A stretch of DNA of 64,000 nt, taken from contig NC_014551.1 in NCBI RefSeq assembly GCF_000196735.1, positions 1,607,001 through 1,671,000 on the forward strand, read 5' to 3'. Below, piece after piece: positions 32,979 to 42,966 of the stretch (position 1 is the first letter of the stretch; each line of letters begins with the position of its first letter). The stretch comes from Bacillus amyloliquefaciens DSM 7 = ATCC 23350. GTDB taxonomy: Bacteria; Bacillota; Bacilli; Bacillales; Bacillaceae. Under the pieces are notes generated by a model. The model searched no databases. It saw nothing but the letters and a program-made list of their open reading frames with translations, and had not been told where the DNA came from. Position numbers and translations under genes: made by a program.

Positions 32979-35651
32979 ATGAAGTTTCATGAAATGGGAC
33001 AAACCGATTTACTGAAAGCAACAAATACGTCCATTAAACAGGGATTGACCGAAAAAGAGGTGAAAAAACGCCTTGAAAAGCACGGACCGAACGAGCTTCA
33101 GGAGGGCAAGAGGACACCGGCGATCGTCGTGTTTTTCGCCCAATTTAAGGATTTTATGGTGCTCGTGCTGCTGGTGGCAACCTTAATTTCCGGGTTTTTA
33201 GGCGAATATGTAGATGCCGTAGCTATTATGGCGATTGTATTTGTCAATGGGGTGCTCGGTTTTTTCCAAGAGAGGCGGGCGGAAAAGTCTTTACATGCAT
33301 TAAAAGAGCTGTCAACGCCGTATGTGTCAGCATTACGGGACGGGAGCTGGAAGAAAATTCAGTCCAAGGAGCTCGTTCCCGGCGATATCGTGAAATTTAC
33401 AAGCGGCGACCGGATTGGCGCGGATGTACGAATCGTTGAAGCGAAGAGCCTTGAAATTGAAGAATCGGCGCTGACCGGGGAATCAATTCCGGTTGTCAAA
33501 CAAGCTGATAAGCTGAGAAAGCCGGATGTTTCTTTAGGCGATATCAATAATATGGCGTTTATGGGTACGATCGTGACGCGCGGCAGCGGTGTCGGCGTCG
33601 TCGTCGGTACAGGAATGAATACGGCAATGGGGAAAATCGCCGATATGCTGGAATCCGCAGGCAACCTTTCAACACCGCTGCAGCGAAGACTTGAAGAGCT
33701 CGGCAAAATTTTAATTATCATCGCGCTGCTTTTGACGGTATTGGTCGTTGCAGTCGGCGTTTTACAGGGACATGAGCTTTACAGTATGTTTTTGGCCGGG
33801 GTGTCATTGGCGGTCGCCGCGATTCCGGAAGGGCTTCCCGCTATTGTCACGGTGGCGTTATCAATCGGCGTCCAGCGCATGATTAAACAAAAATCAATTG
33901 TCAGAAAGCTCCCGGCAGTTGAAACATTGGGATGCGCCTCTGTCATTTGTTCTGACAAAACTGGCACGCTGACACAAAACAAAATGACCGTCACCCATAT
34001 GTGGTCAGGCGGAAAAACATTTAAAGTGTCAGGCATCGGCTATGAGCCAGCGGGTGAGTTCACGTGTGATGAGCGGGAAATCAAGCCGAAAGATGAGAAG
34101 ATTCTTGAACAGATGCTGGTGTTCGGCGCATTATGCAATACGTCAGAAATTGAACTGAAAGACGGCCATTATGTGCTTGACGGCGATCCGACAGAAGGTG
34201 CGCTGCTGACGGCTGCGAGAAAAGGCGGCTATTCAAACGACTGGCTCAGTGAACAATACCGGGTGGTTGCCGAGTTTCCGTTTGACTCCGTCCGCAAAAT
34301 GATGACCGTCATCGTAGAAGATAAAGAAAAAAAGCAGTTCGTCATCACCAAAGGAGCGCCCGATGTGCTGATTGACCGTTCGTCACATATGATGCACGGC
34401 GGCAGAAGCGCGCCTTTTTCAGGAGAAATGAAAACAGAAACAGAAACGATTCTGAAAGAGCTGGCATCGCAAGCCCTCCGGACGATCGCGATTGCTTATA
34501 AACCGCTTAAGTCCGGCGAAAAGCCGACAATGGAGCAGGCGGAAAAAAATCTGACGATGCTCGGTTTGTCAGGCATGATTGATCCGCCGCGTCCGGAGGT
34601 CAGACAGGCCATTAAAGAATGCCGTGAAGCAGGCATTAAAACGGTAATGATTACAGGTGATCACGTCGAAACGGCAAAGGCCATTGCAAAAGATTTGCGG
34701 CTTCTTCCGAAAAAAGGACGTGTGATGGACGGCAAGACGCTGAATAAGCTTTCGGAGAAAGAGCTTATCGAGACGGTTGATGATGTCTACGTATTCGCCC
34801 GCGTGTCACCTGAACATAAATTGAAAATCGTCAAAGCGTTCCAGGAAAACGGACACGTCGTCGCTATGACGGGTGACGGGGTAAATGACGCGCCGGCCAT
34901 AAAGCAGGCTGATATCGGCGTTGCCATGGGCGTGACGGGAACGGATGTGGCGAAGGAAGCCTCCTCTCTCATTCTTGTAGATGATAACTTCGCCACAATT
35001 AAATCAGCCATAAAAGAGGGGAGAAATATCTATGAAAATATAAGAAAATTCGTCCGGTATTTGCTCGCCTCCAACGTCGGTGAAATTTTAGTCATGCTGT
35101 TTGCGATGCTTCTCGCTCTGCCGTTGCCGCTCGTTCCGATTCAGATCTTGTGGGTGAACTTAGTCACTGACGGGCTGCCGGCGATGGCGCTCGGTATGGA
35201 TCAGCCGGAAGATGACCTGATGAGGCGGAAGCCGCGGCATCCGAAAGAAGGGGTATTTGCGAGAAAACTGGGCTGGAAAGTCGTCTCAAGAGGGTTTTTG
35301 ATAGGAGCCGCAACCATTTTAGCGTTTATCATCGTCTATCACCGCAACCCTGAAAATCTGCCGTATGCACAGACCGTCGCATTCGCGACTCTTGTCCTGG
35401 CTCAGCTTATACACGTGTTTGACTGCCGGAGCGAAACATCTGTTTTTTCCCGGAATCCGTTTGAAAATATCTATCTGCTCGGCGCCATCGTTTCTTCTAT
35501 TTTCCTGATGGTCATCGTCATCTATTATCCGCCGCTGCAGCCTATTTTCAAAACAGTGCCGATTACGCCGGGCGATTGGATGCTTATTGTCGGTATGTCG
35601 GGCATACCTACTTTTTTGCTGGCGGGTTCACTTTTGACAAGAAAAAAATAA
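32979..35651 (+). CDS. yloB: P-type calcium-transporting ATPase YloB
   Basis: An 890-residue P2A-type (SERCA-like) ATPase. The phosphorylation motif SDKTGTLTQNKM is at about residue 327, the actuator-domain LTGES, the nucleotide-binding KGAPD and the hinge MTGDGVNDAPAIK are all present. About ten membrane segments are spread as two N-terminal, two central (with IPEGLPAIV, the calcium-site Pro-Glu-Gly) and six C-terminal. In B. subtilis YloB is expressed in sporulation and linked to calcium handling and spore heat resistance. GGGGGAG lies 11 bases before the ATG. No clear promoter is visible in the 119-base divergent gap with rqcH. Confidence 0.94.
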   Translation: MKFHEMGQTDLLKATNTSIKQGLTEKEVKKRLEKHGPNELQEGKRTPAIVVFFAQFKDFMVLVLLVATLISGFLGEYVDAVAIMAIVFVNGVLGFFQERRAEKSLHALKELSTPYVSALRDGSWKKIQSKELVPGDIVKFTSGDRIGADVRIVEAKSLEIEESALTGESIPVVKQADKLRKPDVSLGDINNMAFMGTIVTRGSGVGVVVGTGMNTAMGKIADMLESAGNLSTPLQRRLEELGKILIIIALLLTVLVVAVGVLQGHELYSMFLAGVSLAVAAIPEGLPAIVTVALSIGVQRMIKQKSIVRKLPAVETLGCASVICSDKTGTLTQNKMTVTHMWSGGKTFKVSGIGYEPAGEFTCDEREIKPKDEKILEQMLVFGALCNTSEIELKDGHYVLDGDPTEGALLTAARKGGYSNDWLSEQYRVVAEFPFDSVRKMMTVIVEDKEKKQFVITKGAPDVLIDRSSHMMHGGRSAPFSGEMKTETETILKELASQALRTIAIAYKPLKSGEKPTMEQAEKNLTMLGLSGMIDPPRPEVRQAIKECREAGIKTVMITGDHVETAKAIAKDLRLLPKKGRVMDGKTLNKLSEKELIETVDDVYVFARVSPEHKLKIVKAFQENGHVVAMTGDGVNDAPAIKQADIGVAMGVTGTDVAKEASSLILVDDNFATIKSAIKEGRNIYENIRKFVRYLLASNVGEILVMLFAMLLALPLPLVPIQILWVNLVTDGLPAMALGMDQPEDDLMRRKPRHPKEGVFARKLGWKVVSRGFLIGAATILAFIIVYHRNPENLPYAQTVAFATLVLAQLIHVFDCRSETSVFSRNPFENIYLLGAIVSSIFLMVIVIYYPPLQPIFKTVPITPGDWMLIVGMSGIPTFLLAGSLLTRKK

Positions 35652-35658
35652 TTCCATA

Positions 35659-35667
35659 TGATATAAT
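35659..35667 (+). promoter_or_regulatory. Extended -10 promoter for yloC
   Basis: TGATATAAT is an exact extended -10 just after the yloB stop, with no -35 at standard spacing (TTGACA at 35634 is 22 bases away). A transcript would start near 35674, at the foot of the following hairpin. Confidence 0.6.
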
Positions 35668-35671
35668 CTTA

Positions 35672-35705
35672 GGGGTAATAGCATGTCTATTGCCCTTTTA
35701 TTTTG
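35672..35705 (+). terminator. Hairpin with T tail between yloB and yloC
   Basis: GGGTAATAG (35673-35681) and CTATTGCCC (35687-35695) form a 9-bp stem with one G-T pair and a 5-base loop, followed by TTTTATTTT. It probably terminates yloB but lies right at the predicted yloC transcription start. Confidence 0.7.
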
Positions 35706-35732
35706 ATAACGGGAAAGAATTGGGTGTTTCAT

Positions 35733-36608
35733 ATGATACGGAGTATGACAGGCTTCGGCAGCGCAAGCAGCACAAAAGGCGATCTCTCGGCAACCGTTGA
35801 ATTGAAATCCGTCAATTACCGGTTCAAAGAAGTGAACGCCCGTCTGCCACGGCCTTTGCTATATGTAGAGGATAAGCTGAAACAAATGATATTGCAGCAT
35901 ATACAGCGCGGAAGAGTAGAGCTGTTTCTCACTGTAAACAGTGACGCGCTCATAAAAAGAAGCCTGAAAATTGATTGGGAGCTCCTTGATGAATATGTGA
36001 GCGCCGCACGTGTCATGAAAGAGCGCTACAGTCTGGCCGCAGAACCCGATGCAATGGATTTCTTTACATTTGAACATATTGCGCAGATTCACGAAGAGCA
36101 GATGCGTGATGACAAGCTTGAAGAAGTCATCAGGGAAGCCGCTGAACTTGCGGTAAAGGAACTTTGTGACATGAGGGAAAAAGAAGGCCGGCTTTTGGCG
36201 GAAGACTGTTTTCTGCACATTGGGCGGCTTGAGACGCTGTCCGAACAGGTGAAAGACCGCGCTTCGGCCGTTGTTATTCATTACCGCGAGCGTCTTTACG
36301 CCCGCATGAAGGAATGGACGGAGGACGCACTCGATGAAAGCAGGCTGGTCACGGAATGCGCCATTTTCGCCGACCGTTCCGATATTACGGAAGAAATTAC
36401 CAGATTGAAGAGCCATTTTGTTCAATTCCGTGATATATTAAAAGAAGGCGGGGCAGTCGGACGCAAACTTGATTTCCTCGTGCAGGAGCTTAACCGCGAA
36501 GCGAACACGATCGGCTCAAAAGCCAATGATCATCAAATCACAAAGCTTGTCGTGGAAATGAAAAGTTCTATTGAAAAATTGAAGGAACAAGTGCAAAATA
36601 TAGAATAG
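35733..36608 (+). CDS. yloC: YicC-family endoribonuclease YloC
   Basis: A 291-residue member of the YicC/YloC family. The N-terminal YicC domain starts MIRSMTGFGSAS and contains ELKSVNYRFKEVNARLPRPL. The C-terminal DUF1732 part contains GGAVGRKLDFLVQELNREANTIGSKAND. E. coli YicC is an endoribonuclease acting on small RNAs; whether YloC shares targets is not known. The ATG at 35733 gives the B. subtilis length but has only a weak ribosome binding site (GGGAAAG far upstream). It precedes remA and gmk, as in other Firmicutes. Confidence 0.9.
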   Translation: MIRSMTGFGSASSTKGDLSATVELKSVNYRFKEVNARLPRPLLYVEDKLKQMILQHIQRGRVELFLTVNSDALIKRSLKIDWELLDEYVSAARVMKERYSLAAEPDAMDFFTFEHIAQIHEEQMRDDKLEEVIREAAELAVKELCDMREKEGRLLAEDCFLHIGRLETLSEQVKDRASAVVIHYRERLYARMKEWTEDALDESRLVTECAIFADRSDITEEITRLKSHFVQFRDILKEGGAVGRKLDFLVQELNREANTIGSKANDHQITKLVVEMKSSIEKLKEQVQNIE

Positions 36609-36623
36609 CGACTGTGCGTATTG

Positions 36624-36660
36624 TTTACAGACGGTCTCTTCGGGTTACACTAGAGACGTC
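36624..36660 (+). promoter_or_regulatory. remA promoter with overlapping dyad
   Basis: TTTACA at 36624-36629 and TACACT at 36646-36651 are 16 bases apart. The dyad GAC-g-GTCTCT (36630-36639) / AGAGAC-GTC (36652-36660) brackets the -10, so it could be an operator or a hairpin at the transcript start. Confidence 0.5.
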
Positions 36661-36684
36661 TATTTTACAGGGGGAACGTAGAAG

Positions 36685-37576
<892 letters not shown>

Positions 37577-37579
37577 CTT

Positions 37580-37783
37580 ATGTTAGATCCGTCAATTGAC
37601 TCTTTAATGAATAAATTAGATTCTAAATATACGCTGGTGACTGTGTCTGCAAGACGCGCGCGCGAAATGCAGATCAAAAAAGACCAGCAGATTGAACATA
37701 CTATTTCTCACAAATATGTAGGCAAAGCTTTGGAAGAAATTGACGCGGGCCTGCTTTCGTTTGAAAGAGAAGACAGCGAATAA
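37580..37783 (+). CDS. rpoZ: RNA polymerase omega subunit
   Basis: A 67-residue omega subunit (YloH) that chaperones beta-prime during RNA polymerase assembly. The N-terminal [19 protein letters not shown] and the conserved [10 protein letters not shown] helix, followed by [11 protein letters not shown], define the family. GGAGGTA at the end of gmk is its ribosome binding site. It ends at a terminator. Confidence 0.95.
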   Translation: MLDPSIDSLMNKLDSKYTLVTVSARRAREMQIKKDQQIEHTISHKYVGKALEEIDAGLLSFEREDSE

Positions 37784-37796
37784 CCAGCACACGTAG

Positions 37797-37828
37797 CAAC
37801 CTATCTCTACATAGGTTGTTATTTTTTT
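37797..37828 (+). terminator. Terminator after rpoZ
   Basis: CAACCTAT / ATAGGTTG with a 6-base loop is followed by TTATTTTTTT. Confidence 0.9.
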
Positions 37829-37873
37829 CCGTTTGGAATTTGTCCAATGCTTTCATAAAGGGGAGAAGACTTC

Positions 37874-39094
37874 ATGAAAAACCGAAACATTCTGCTATGC
37901 GTCAGCGGAGGGATTGCCGTTTATAAAGCTTCTGCGCTTACGAGCAAACTGGTTCAGGCCGGTGCGAACGTAAAAGTGATTATGACTGAGTCCGCGCGTG
38001 AGTTTGTTTCTCCGCTGACATTTCAGGCGCTGAGCCGGAATGAAGTGTATACAGATACATTTAAAGAACAAAATCCGAAAGTTATTTCGCATATAGATGC
38101 CGCTGACTGGGCGGATTTAATTATTGTCGCGCCCGCTACGGCAAACGTCATCGGCAAGCTTGCCAACGGAATTGCTGACGATATGCTCACAACGACGGTG
38201 CTGGCAGCGGAGGCCCCGGTCTGGGTGGCGCCTGCGATGAATGTCCATATGTATGATCATCCGGCGGTGAAGCGGAACATCTCCGTGCTTTATCAGGACG
38301 GCGTCCGCTTTATCGAGCCGAGTGAAGGCTATTTGGCATGCGGATATGTCGGCAAAGGAAGATTAGAGGAGCCGGAGCTTATTGTTGAGCGTGTCAGAGA
38401 GCATTTTAAGGAACCTGAAGACGATGCGCCGCTGAAAGGAAAACATATTGTCATTACGGCTGGCCCGACGCGCGAAGCCGTGGACCCCGTCCGCTTTTTC
38501 ACAAATAAATCCACCGGCAAAATGGGCTATGCCGCTGCCGAAGCTGCCGTCCGTCTCGGTGCGCGGGTGACGCTGATTTCAGGCCCTGTGTCATTAGAGC
38601 CGCCTCGGGGGCTGTATCAGTTCCTTCCCGTGCAATCAGCAGCAGATATGAGAGAAGCCGTGCTTTCTGTGTTTGATTCATGCGACATCGTGATTAAGAC
38701 GGCGGCAGTGGCCGATTTTACGCCGGCGTCTGTTTCTGATCACAAAATGAAGAAGAAAGACGGTTCACTCGTGATCGAATTCAACCGTACGGCAGACATA
38801 CTGAAAGAACTGGGCGAACGGAAAACACACCAGCTTCTGGTCGGATTCGCGGCTGAAACGCAAGACGTCGAACGCTATGCGCGCAGAAAACTCGAACAGA
38901 AAAACCTTGATATGATCGTTGCGAATGATGTGAAAGCCGAAGGAGCGGGGTTTGGCACAGATACGAATGTCGTCACCTTCTATTTCCGGGACGGAAGAAA
39001 ACGGGAGCTTGCGCTTATGTCTAAACTTGACGTTTCCTTTGAAATGCTGAAGGAAATGACCGCTTTGAAAGCAGAGGACCAAAAACCCGTATGA
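37874..39094 (+). CDS. coaBC: Bifunctional phosphopantothenoylcysteine decarboxylase/synthetase CoaBC
   Basis: A 406-residue coenzyme A biosynthesis enzyme. The N-terminal CoaC flavodoxin-like decarboxylase half (GGIAVYKA, the PAMNVHMYDHPAV motif and ACGYVGKGRL substrate flap) is followed by the CoaB synthetase half, with TAGPTREAVDPVRFFTN and the dimerisation strand AAVADFTP and NRTADIL. GGGGAGAAG precedes the ATG. Its stop overlaps the priA start (ATGA). Confidence 0.97.
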   Translation: MKNRNILLCVSGGIAVYKASALTSKLVQAGANVKVIMTESAREFVSPLTFQALSRNEVYTDTFKEQNPKVISHIDAADWADLIIVAPATANVIGKLANGIADDMLTTTVLAAEAPVWVAPAMNVHMYDHPAVKRNISVLYQDGVRFIEPSEGYLACGYVGKGRLEEPELIVERVREHFKEPEDDAPLKGKHIVITAGPTREAVDPVRFFTNKSTGKMGYAAAEAAVRLGARVTLISGPVSLEPPRGLYQFLPVQSAADMREAVLSVFDSCDIVIKTAAVADFTPASVSDHKMKKKDGSLVIEFNRTADILKELGERKTHQLLVGFAAETQDVERYARRKLEQKNLDMIVANDVKAEGAGFGTDTNVVTFYFRDGRKRELALMSKLDVSFEMLKEMTALKAEDQKPV

Positions 39095-41502
39095 ATGTGG
39101 CAGAAGTCATTGTCGATGTCAGCTCCAAAAACATTGACAGGCCCTTTGATTACAGAATTCCCGATCATTTAAGAGGGATGATCGAAGTCGGCATGCGGGT
39201 GATTGTCCCGTTCGGCCCGCGCAAGCTTCAAGGGTTCGTGACCGGTTTGAAAGATTCGTCTGAATTAAACGGCGGGCAAATGAAGGAAGTCGAGAAGCTT
39301 CTTGATTTGACACCCGTTTTGACGGAAGAGCTGATGCAGCTGTCTTCATGGCTTTCTGACAAAACGCTGTCGTTTAAAATCACGGCGCTTCAGGCAATGC
39401 TGCCGGCCGCGCTGAAGGCGAAGTACGAGAAAGAGCTGAAAGTCGTTGACGAAGAAGCGCTGACACCGGACATCAGGCAGCTTTTCAGAAATCAGAAGAG
39501 CCTTCTGTACTCAGATATTACCGATGAACGCATTCTTTCGGCACTGCAAAAATTCGTGCGCAAAGGAAGCATTGATGTCACCTATAAAGTCGCCCAGAAA
39601 ACGAATAAAAAAATGATCCGCATGATTGAGGCGGGGGCAGACAAAGAAGAACTCGCCCGGCACGCAGATTCATTGACAAAACAGGCTTCTAAACAGCTTG
39701 CCGTGCTTACTTATTTTATTGACGGTGGAGCAAAGATTTCCGCGGCTGAGCTTTGCCAAAAGACCGATTCCAGTTCAGCGACGCTGAAAACGCTTCTTAA
39801 AAAGGGGCTTCTTACGGAAAGCTTTGAGGAGGTTTACCGCGATCCTTATCAGGACAGAATGTTCAAAAAAACAGAACCTCTCTCTCTTACTGAAGAGCAA
39901 CAGGCCGCTTTTGAGCCGATTAAGAAGGCCGTAGCCGATCATGTTCATCACGTCTTTCTGCTTCACGGTGTGACAGGGAGCGGCAAAACGGAAATTTACC
40001 TGCAATCTATTGAAAAGGTGCTGGCTAAAGGAAAAGAAGCCATCGTGCTCGTTCCGGAAATCTCATTGACGCCGCAAATGGTCAATCGTTTTAAAGGCCG
40101 CTTCGGTTCACAGGTTGCGGTCATGCACAGCGGATTGTCCACAGGTGAAAAATACGATGAATGGCGGAAAATTCAGCGTAAGGAAGTAAAGCTTGTCGTC
40201 GGAGCCAGGTCGGCCATCTTTGCCCCATTTGAAAATCTCGGCATGATCATTATTGATGAAGAGCACGAATCCTCCTATAAGCAGGAGGAAATGCCGCGGT
40301 ACCATGCAAAAGACGTAGCCATACGCAGGGCCGAGCATCACAGCTGTCCGGTCGTCCTCGGGAGCGCCACGCCGACATTGGAGTCATTCGCACGGGCGAA
40401 AAAAGGCGTTTATGAGCTGCTCCCGCTGAAACACCGCGTAAATCGCCAGCTCATGCCGGATGTATCTCTCGTTGATATGAGAGAAGAACTGCGAAACGGA
40501 AACAGATCGATGTTTTCAAAAGAGCTGATGGAACAGCTGGAGGAGAAGCTTGCGAAAAAAGAGCAGGCCGTTCTCTTTCTGAATAAACGGGGATATTCTT
40601 CGTTTGTGATGTGCCGGGACTGCGGTTATGTGCCCCAATGTCCGCATTGCGACATTTCAATGACCTATCACCGCTACGGACAAAGGCTCAAATGCCATTA
40701 CTGCGGCCATGAGGAGCCTGTTCCGGGAACGTGCCCGGAATGCGGCAGTGAGCATATCCGCTTTTTCGGCACGGGAACGCAGCGTGTAGAGGAGGAGCTT
40801 ACCAAAGTGCTGCCTCAGGCGCGCGTGATCAGGATGGATGTGGACACGACCTCAAGAAAAGGCGCTCATGAAAAGCTATTGTCAGCTTTCGGTGAAGGAA
40901 AAGCGGATATCCTGCTCGGTACGCAAATGATCGCAAAAGGGCTTGATTTTCCGAACGTGACGCTCGTCGGAGTATTAAGCGCAGATACGACGCTTCACAT
41001 CCCTGATTTCAGGGCGGCGGAGAAGACATTTCAGCTGTTGACGCAGGTAAGCGGACGGGCCGGGCGGCATGAAAAGCCGGGAACGGTAGTCATACAAACG
41101 TACACACCGTCTCATTACAGCATTCAGCTGACGAAAACGCATGACTATGAAACTTTCTTTCAGCAGGAGATGGCGCACAGGCGGGCCCAGTCATATCCGC
41201 CTTATTATTACGTGGCGCTGGTGACCGTTTCTCATGAAGAAGCCGCAAAAGCCGCGGTCACCGCTGAAAAGATTACAAACTATTTAAGAGCGGGATGCGG
41301 ACCGGACACGAAAATTCTCGGGCCGGCGGCTTCCCCGATTGCCAGGATCAAAGATAGATATCGCTATCAATGCGTGATAAAATACAGACAGGAAAACGAG
41401 TTGCAGATTCAGTTGAAAAAAATTCTGGAGCATTATAAACGCGACATTGCGCAAAAGCATGTAATGATTTCAATTGATATGAATCCGTACATGCTGATGT
41501 AA
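39091..41502 (+). CDS. priA: Primosomal replication restart helicase PriA
   Basis: An 803-residue superfamily 2 helicase that recognises stalled forks and starts DnaD/DnaB-DnaI loading of the replicative helicase. The N-terminal 3'-end-binding domain is followed by Walker A GVTGSGKT (293-300) and DEEH. A zinc-binding insert with eight cysteines lies between Cys508 and Cys551 (CRDCGYVPQCPHC ... CHYCG ... CPECG), and helicase motif VSGRAGR comes later. The ATG overlaps the coaBC stop. Confidence 0.97.
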   Translation: MNVAEVIVDVSSKNIDRPFDYRIPDHLRGMIEVGMRVIVPFGPRKLQGFVTGLKDSSELNGGQMKEVEKLLDLTPVLTEELMQLSSWLSDKTLSFKITALQAMLPAALKAKYEKELKVVDEEALTPDIRQLFRNQKSLLYSDITDERILSALQKFVRKGSIDVTYKVAQKTNKKMIRMIEAGADKEELARHADSLTKQASKQLAVLTYFIDGGAKISAAELCQKTDSSSATLKTLLKKGLLTESFEEVYRDPYQDRMFKKTEPLSLTEEQQAAFEPIKKAVADHVHHVFLLHGVTGSGKTEIYLQSIEKVLAKGKEAIVLVPEISLTPQMVNRFKGRFGSQVAVMHSGLSTGEKYDEWRKIQRKEVKLVVGARSAIFAPFENLGMIIIDEEHESSYKQEEMPRYHAKDVAIRRAEHHSCPVVLGSATPTLESFARAKKGVYELLPLKHRVNRQLMPDVSLVDMREELRNGNRSMFSKELMEQLEEKLAKKEQAVLFLNKRGYSSFVMCRDCGYVPQCPHCDISMTYHRYGQRLKCHYCGHEEPVPGTCPECGSEHIRFFGTGTQRVEEELTKVLPQARVIRMDVDTTSRKGAHEKLLSAFGEGKADILLGTQMIAKGLDFPNVTLVGVLSADTTLHIPDFRAAEKTFQLLTQVSGRAGRHEKPGTVVIQTYTPSHYSIQLTKTHDYETFFQQEMAHRRAQSYPPYYYVALVTVSHEEAAKAAVTAEKITNYLRAGCGPDTKILGPAASPIARIKDRYRYQCVIKYRQENELQIQLKKILEHYKRDIAQKHVMISIDMNPYMLM

Positions 41503-41525
41503 CATTAGTTTTGGAGGGCAAAATT

Positions 41526-42008
41526 TTGGCTGTGAAAAAAATCGTCACACACCCGGCGGAGGTTCTGGAAACACCTGCCGAAGAAGTGACAGTGTTTGAT
41601 AAAAAATTAAAAAAACTGCTTGATGACATGTACGATACGATGCTCGAAATGGATGGCGTCGGCCTTGCCGCGCCGCAAATCGGCATTTTAAAAAGAGCGG
41701 CCGTCGTGGATATCGGTGAAGAAAGCGGCCGGATCGATCTTGTAAATCCGGTCATTCTTGAAAAGAGCGGTGAACAGATCGGAGTCGAGGGCTGCTTAAG
41801 CTTTCCGGGAGTATACGGTGAGGTCACCCGCCCCGATTACGTAAAGGTGAAAGCTTATGACCGTAAAGGAAAACCGTTTATTGTAGAAGCGGAAGGTTTT
41901 TTGGCCAGGGCCATCCAGCATGAAATGGATCATTTAGAAGGCATTTTATTCACATCAAAAATCACGGCTTACTACACTGAAGAAGAACTGGCAGAAATGG
42001 AAGGATGA
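41526..42008 (+). CDS. def: Peptide deformylase
   Basis: A 160-residue iron-dependent enzyme removing the formyl group from new protein N termini. All three motifs are present: [16 protein letters not shown] (metal ligand Cys90) and QHEMDHLEG (His132, Glu133, His136). The start is TTG at 41526, with TTGGAGGG eight bases upstream; this gives [13 protein letters not shown] and the B. subtilis length. It is directly followed by fmt, which adds the formyl group, a widespread pairing. Confidence 0.97.
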   Translation: MAVKKIVTHPAEVLETPAEEVTVFDKKLKKLLDDMYDTMLEMDGVGLAAPQIGILKRAAVVDIGEESGRIDLVNPVILEKSGEQIGVEGCLSFPGVYGEVTRPDYVKVKAYDRKGKPFIVEAEGFLARAIQHEMDHLEGILFTSKITAYYTEEELAEMEG

Positions 42009-42012
42009 TTGG

Positions 42013-42966
42013 ATGACAAGGATCGTTTTTATGGGAACACCCGACTTTTCAGTTCCCGTGCTGCGCACACTTATTGAAGACGGATATGAAGTAGCAGGGG
42101 TCGTTACGCAGCCTGACCGCCCGAAAGGCAGAAAAAAAATCATGACGCCTCCTCCTGTAAAGGCTGAAGCTGAACGCCACGGTATTCCCGTGCTTCAGCC
42201 CGAAAAAGTAAGGCTTGAAGAAGAAATAGAAAAAGTGCTCAGCCTGAAGCCGGACCTGATTGTTACGGCGGCATTCGGACAGATTTTGCCCAAGCAGCTG
42301 CTGGACGGCCCGAAATACGGCTGTATCAACGTGCACGCTTCACTTCTGCCTGAATTAAGAGGCGGAGCGCCGATACATTATTCGATTCTTCAAGGCAAAA
42401 AGAAAACGGGCGTGACGATCATGTATATGGTTGAAAAGCTTGATGCGGGCGATATGATTTCTAAAATCGAAGTGGAAATTGATGAAACAGATAACGTCGG
42501 CACGCTCCACGACAAATTAAGCGTAGCGGGGGCGAAGCTTTTGTCAGAGACCGTTCCGAACGTCATTTCCGGAAATATTAAACCGATCAGGCAGGACGAA
42601 TCAAAAGCGACTTACGCGCCTAACATTAAGCGCGAGCAGGAGCGGATTGATTGGACAAAGCCCGGAGAAGACATTTACAACCAGATCAGAGGCTTAAACC
42701 CTTGGCCTGTCGCCTATACAACGTTGAACGGACAAAACATCAAAGTGTGGGCATCTGAAAAAGTTGCGGCCAATACTGAAGCAGCGCCGGGAACTGTCAT
42801 CCGTGCGGAGCAAAACGGCATTGTCGTTGCATCAGGAAACGGCACCGCCCTTTTGATCACAGAGCTGCAGCCGGCGGGAAAAAAACGGATGAAGGGCGAG
42901 GATTTTGTAAGAGGCAAAAATGTGCAGTCCGGTGACGTGTTAGGAGCAGCAGATGAAGAAAATTAA
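42013..42966 (+). CDS. fmt: Methionyl-tRNA formyltransferase
   Basis: A 317-residue enzyme that formylates initiator Met-tRNA with 10-formyltetrahydrofolate. The N-terminal Rossmann domain carries the catalytic segment [18 protein letters not shown] with the conserved Asn/His and a later Asp (LDAGDMI). A C-terminal OB-like tRNA-binding domain follows from about residue 205. It starts four bases after def and overlaps rsmB by 14 bases. Confidence 0.97.
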   Translation: MTRIVFMGTPDFSVPVLRTLIEDGYEVAGVVTQPDRPKGRKKIMTPPPVKAEAERHGIPVLQPEKVRLEEEIEKVLSLKPDLIVTAAFGQILPKQLLDGPKYGCINVHASLLPELRGGAPIHYSILQGKKKTGVTIMYMVEKLDAGDMISKIEVEIDETDNVGTLHDKLSVAGAKLLSETVPNVISGNIKPIRQDESKATYAPNIKREQERIDWTKPGEDIYNQIRGLNPWPVAYTTLNGQNIKVWASEKVAANTEAAPGTVIRAEQNGIVVASGNGTALLITELQPAGKKRMKGEDFVRGKNVQSGDVLGAADEEN

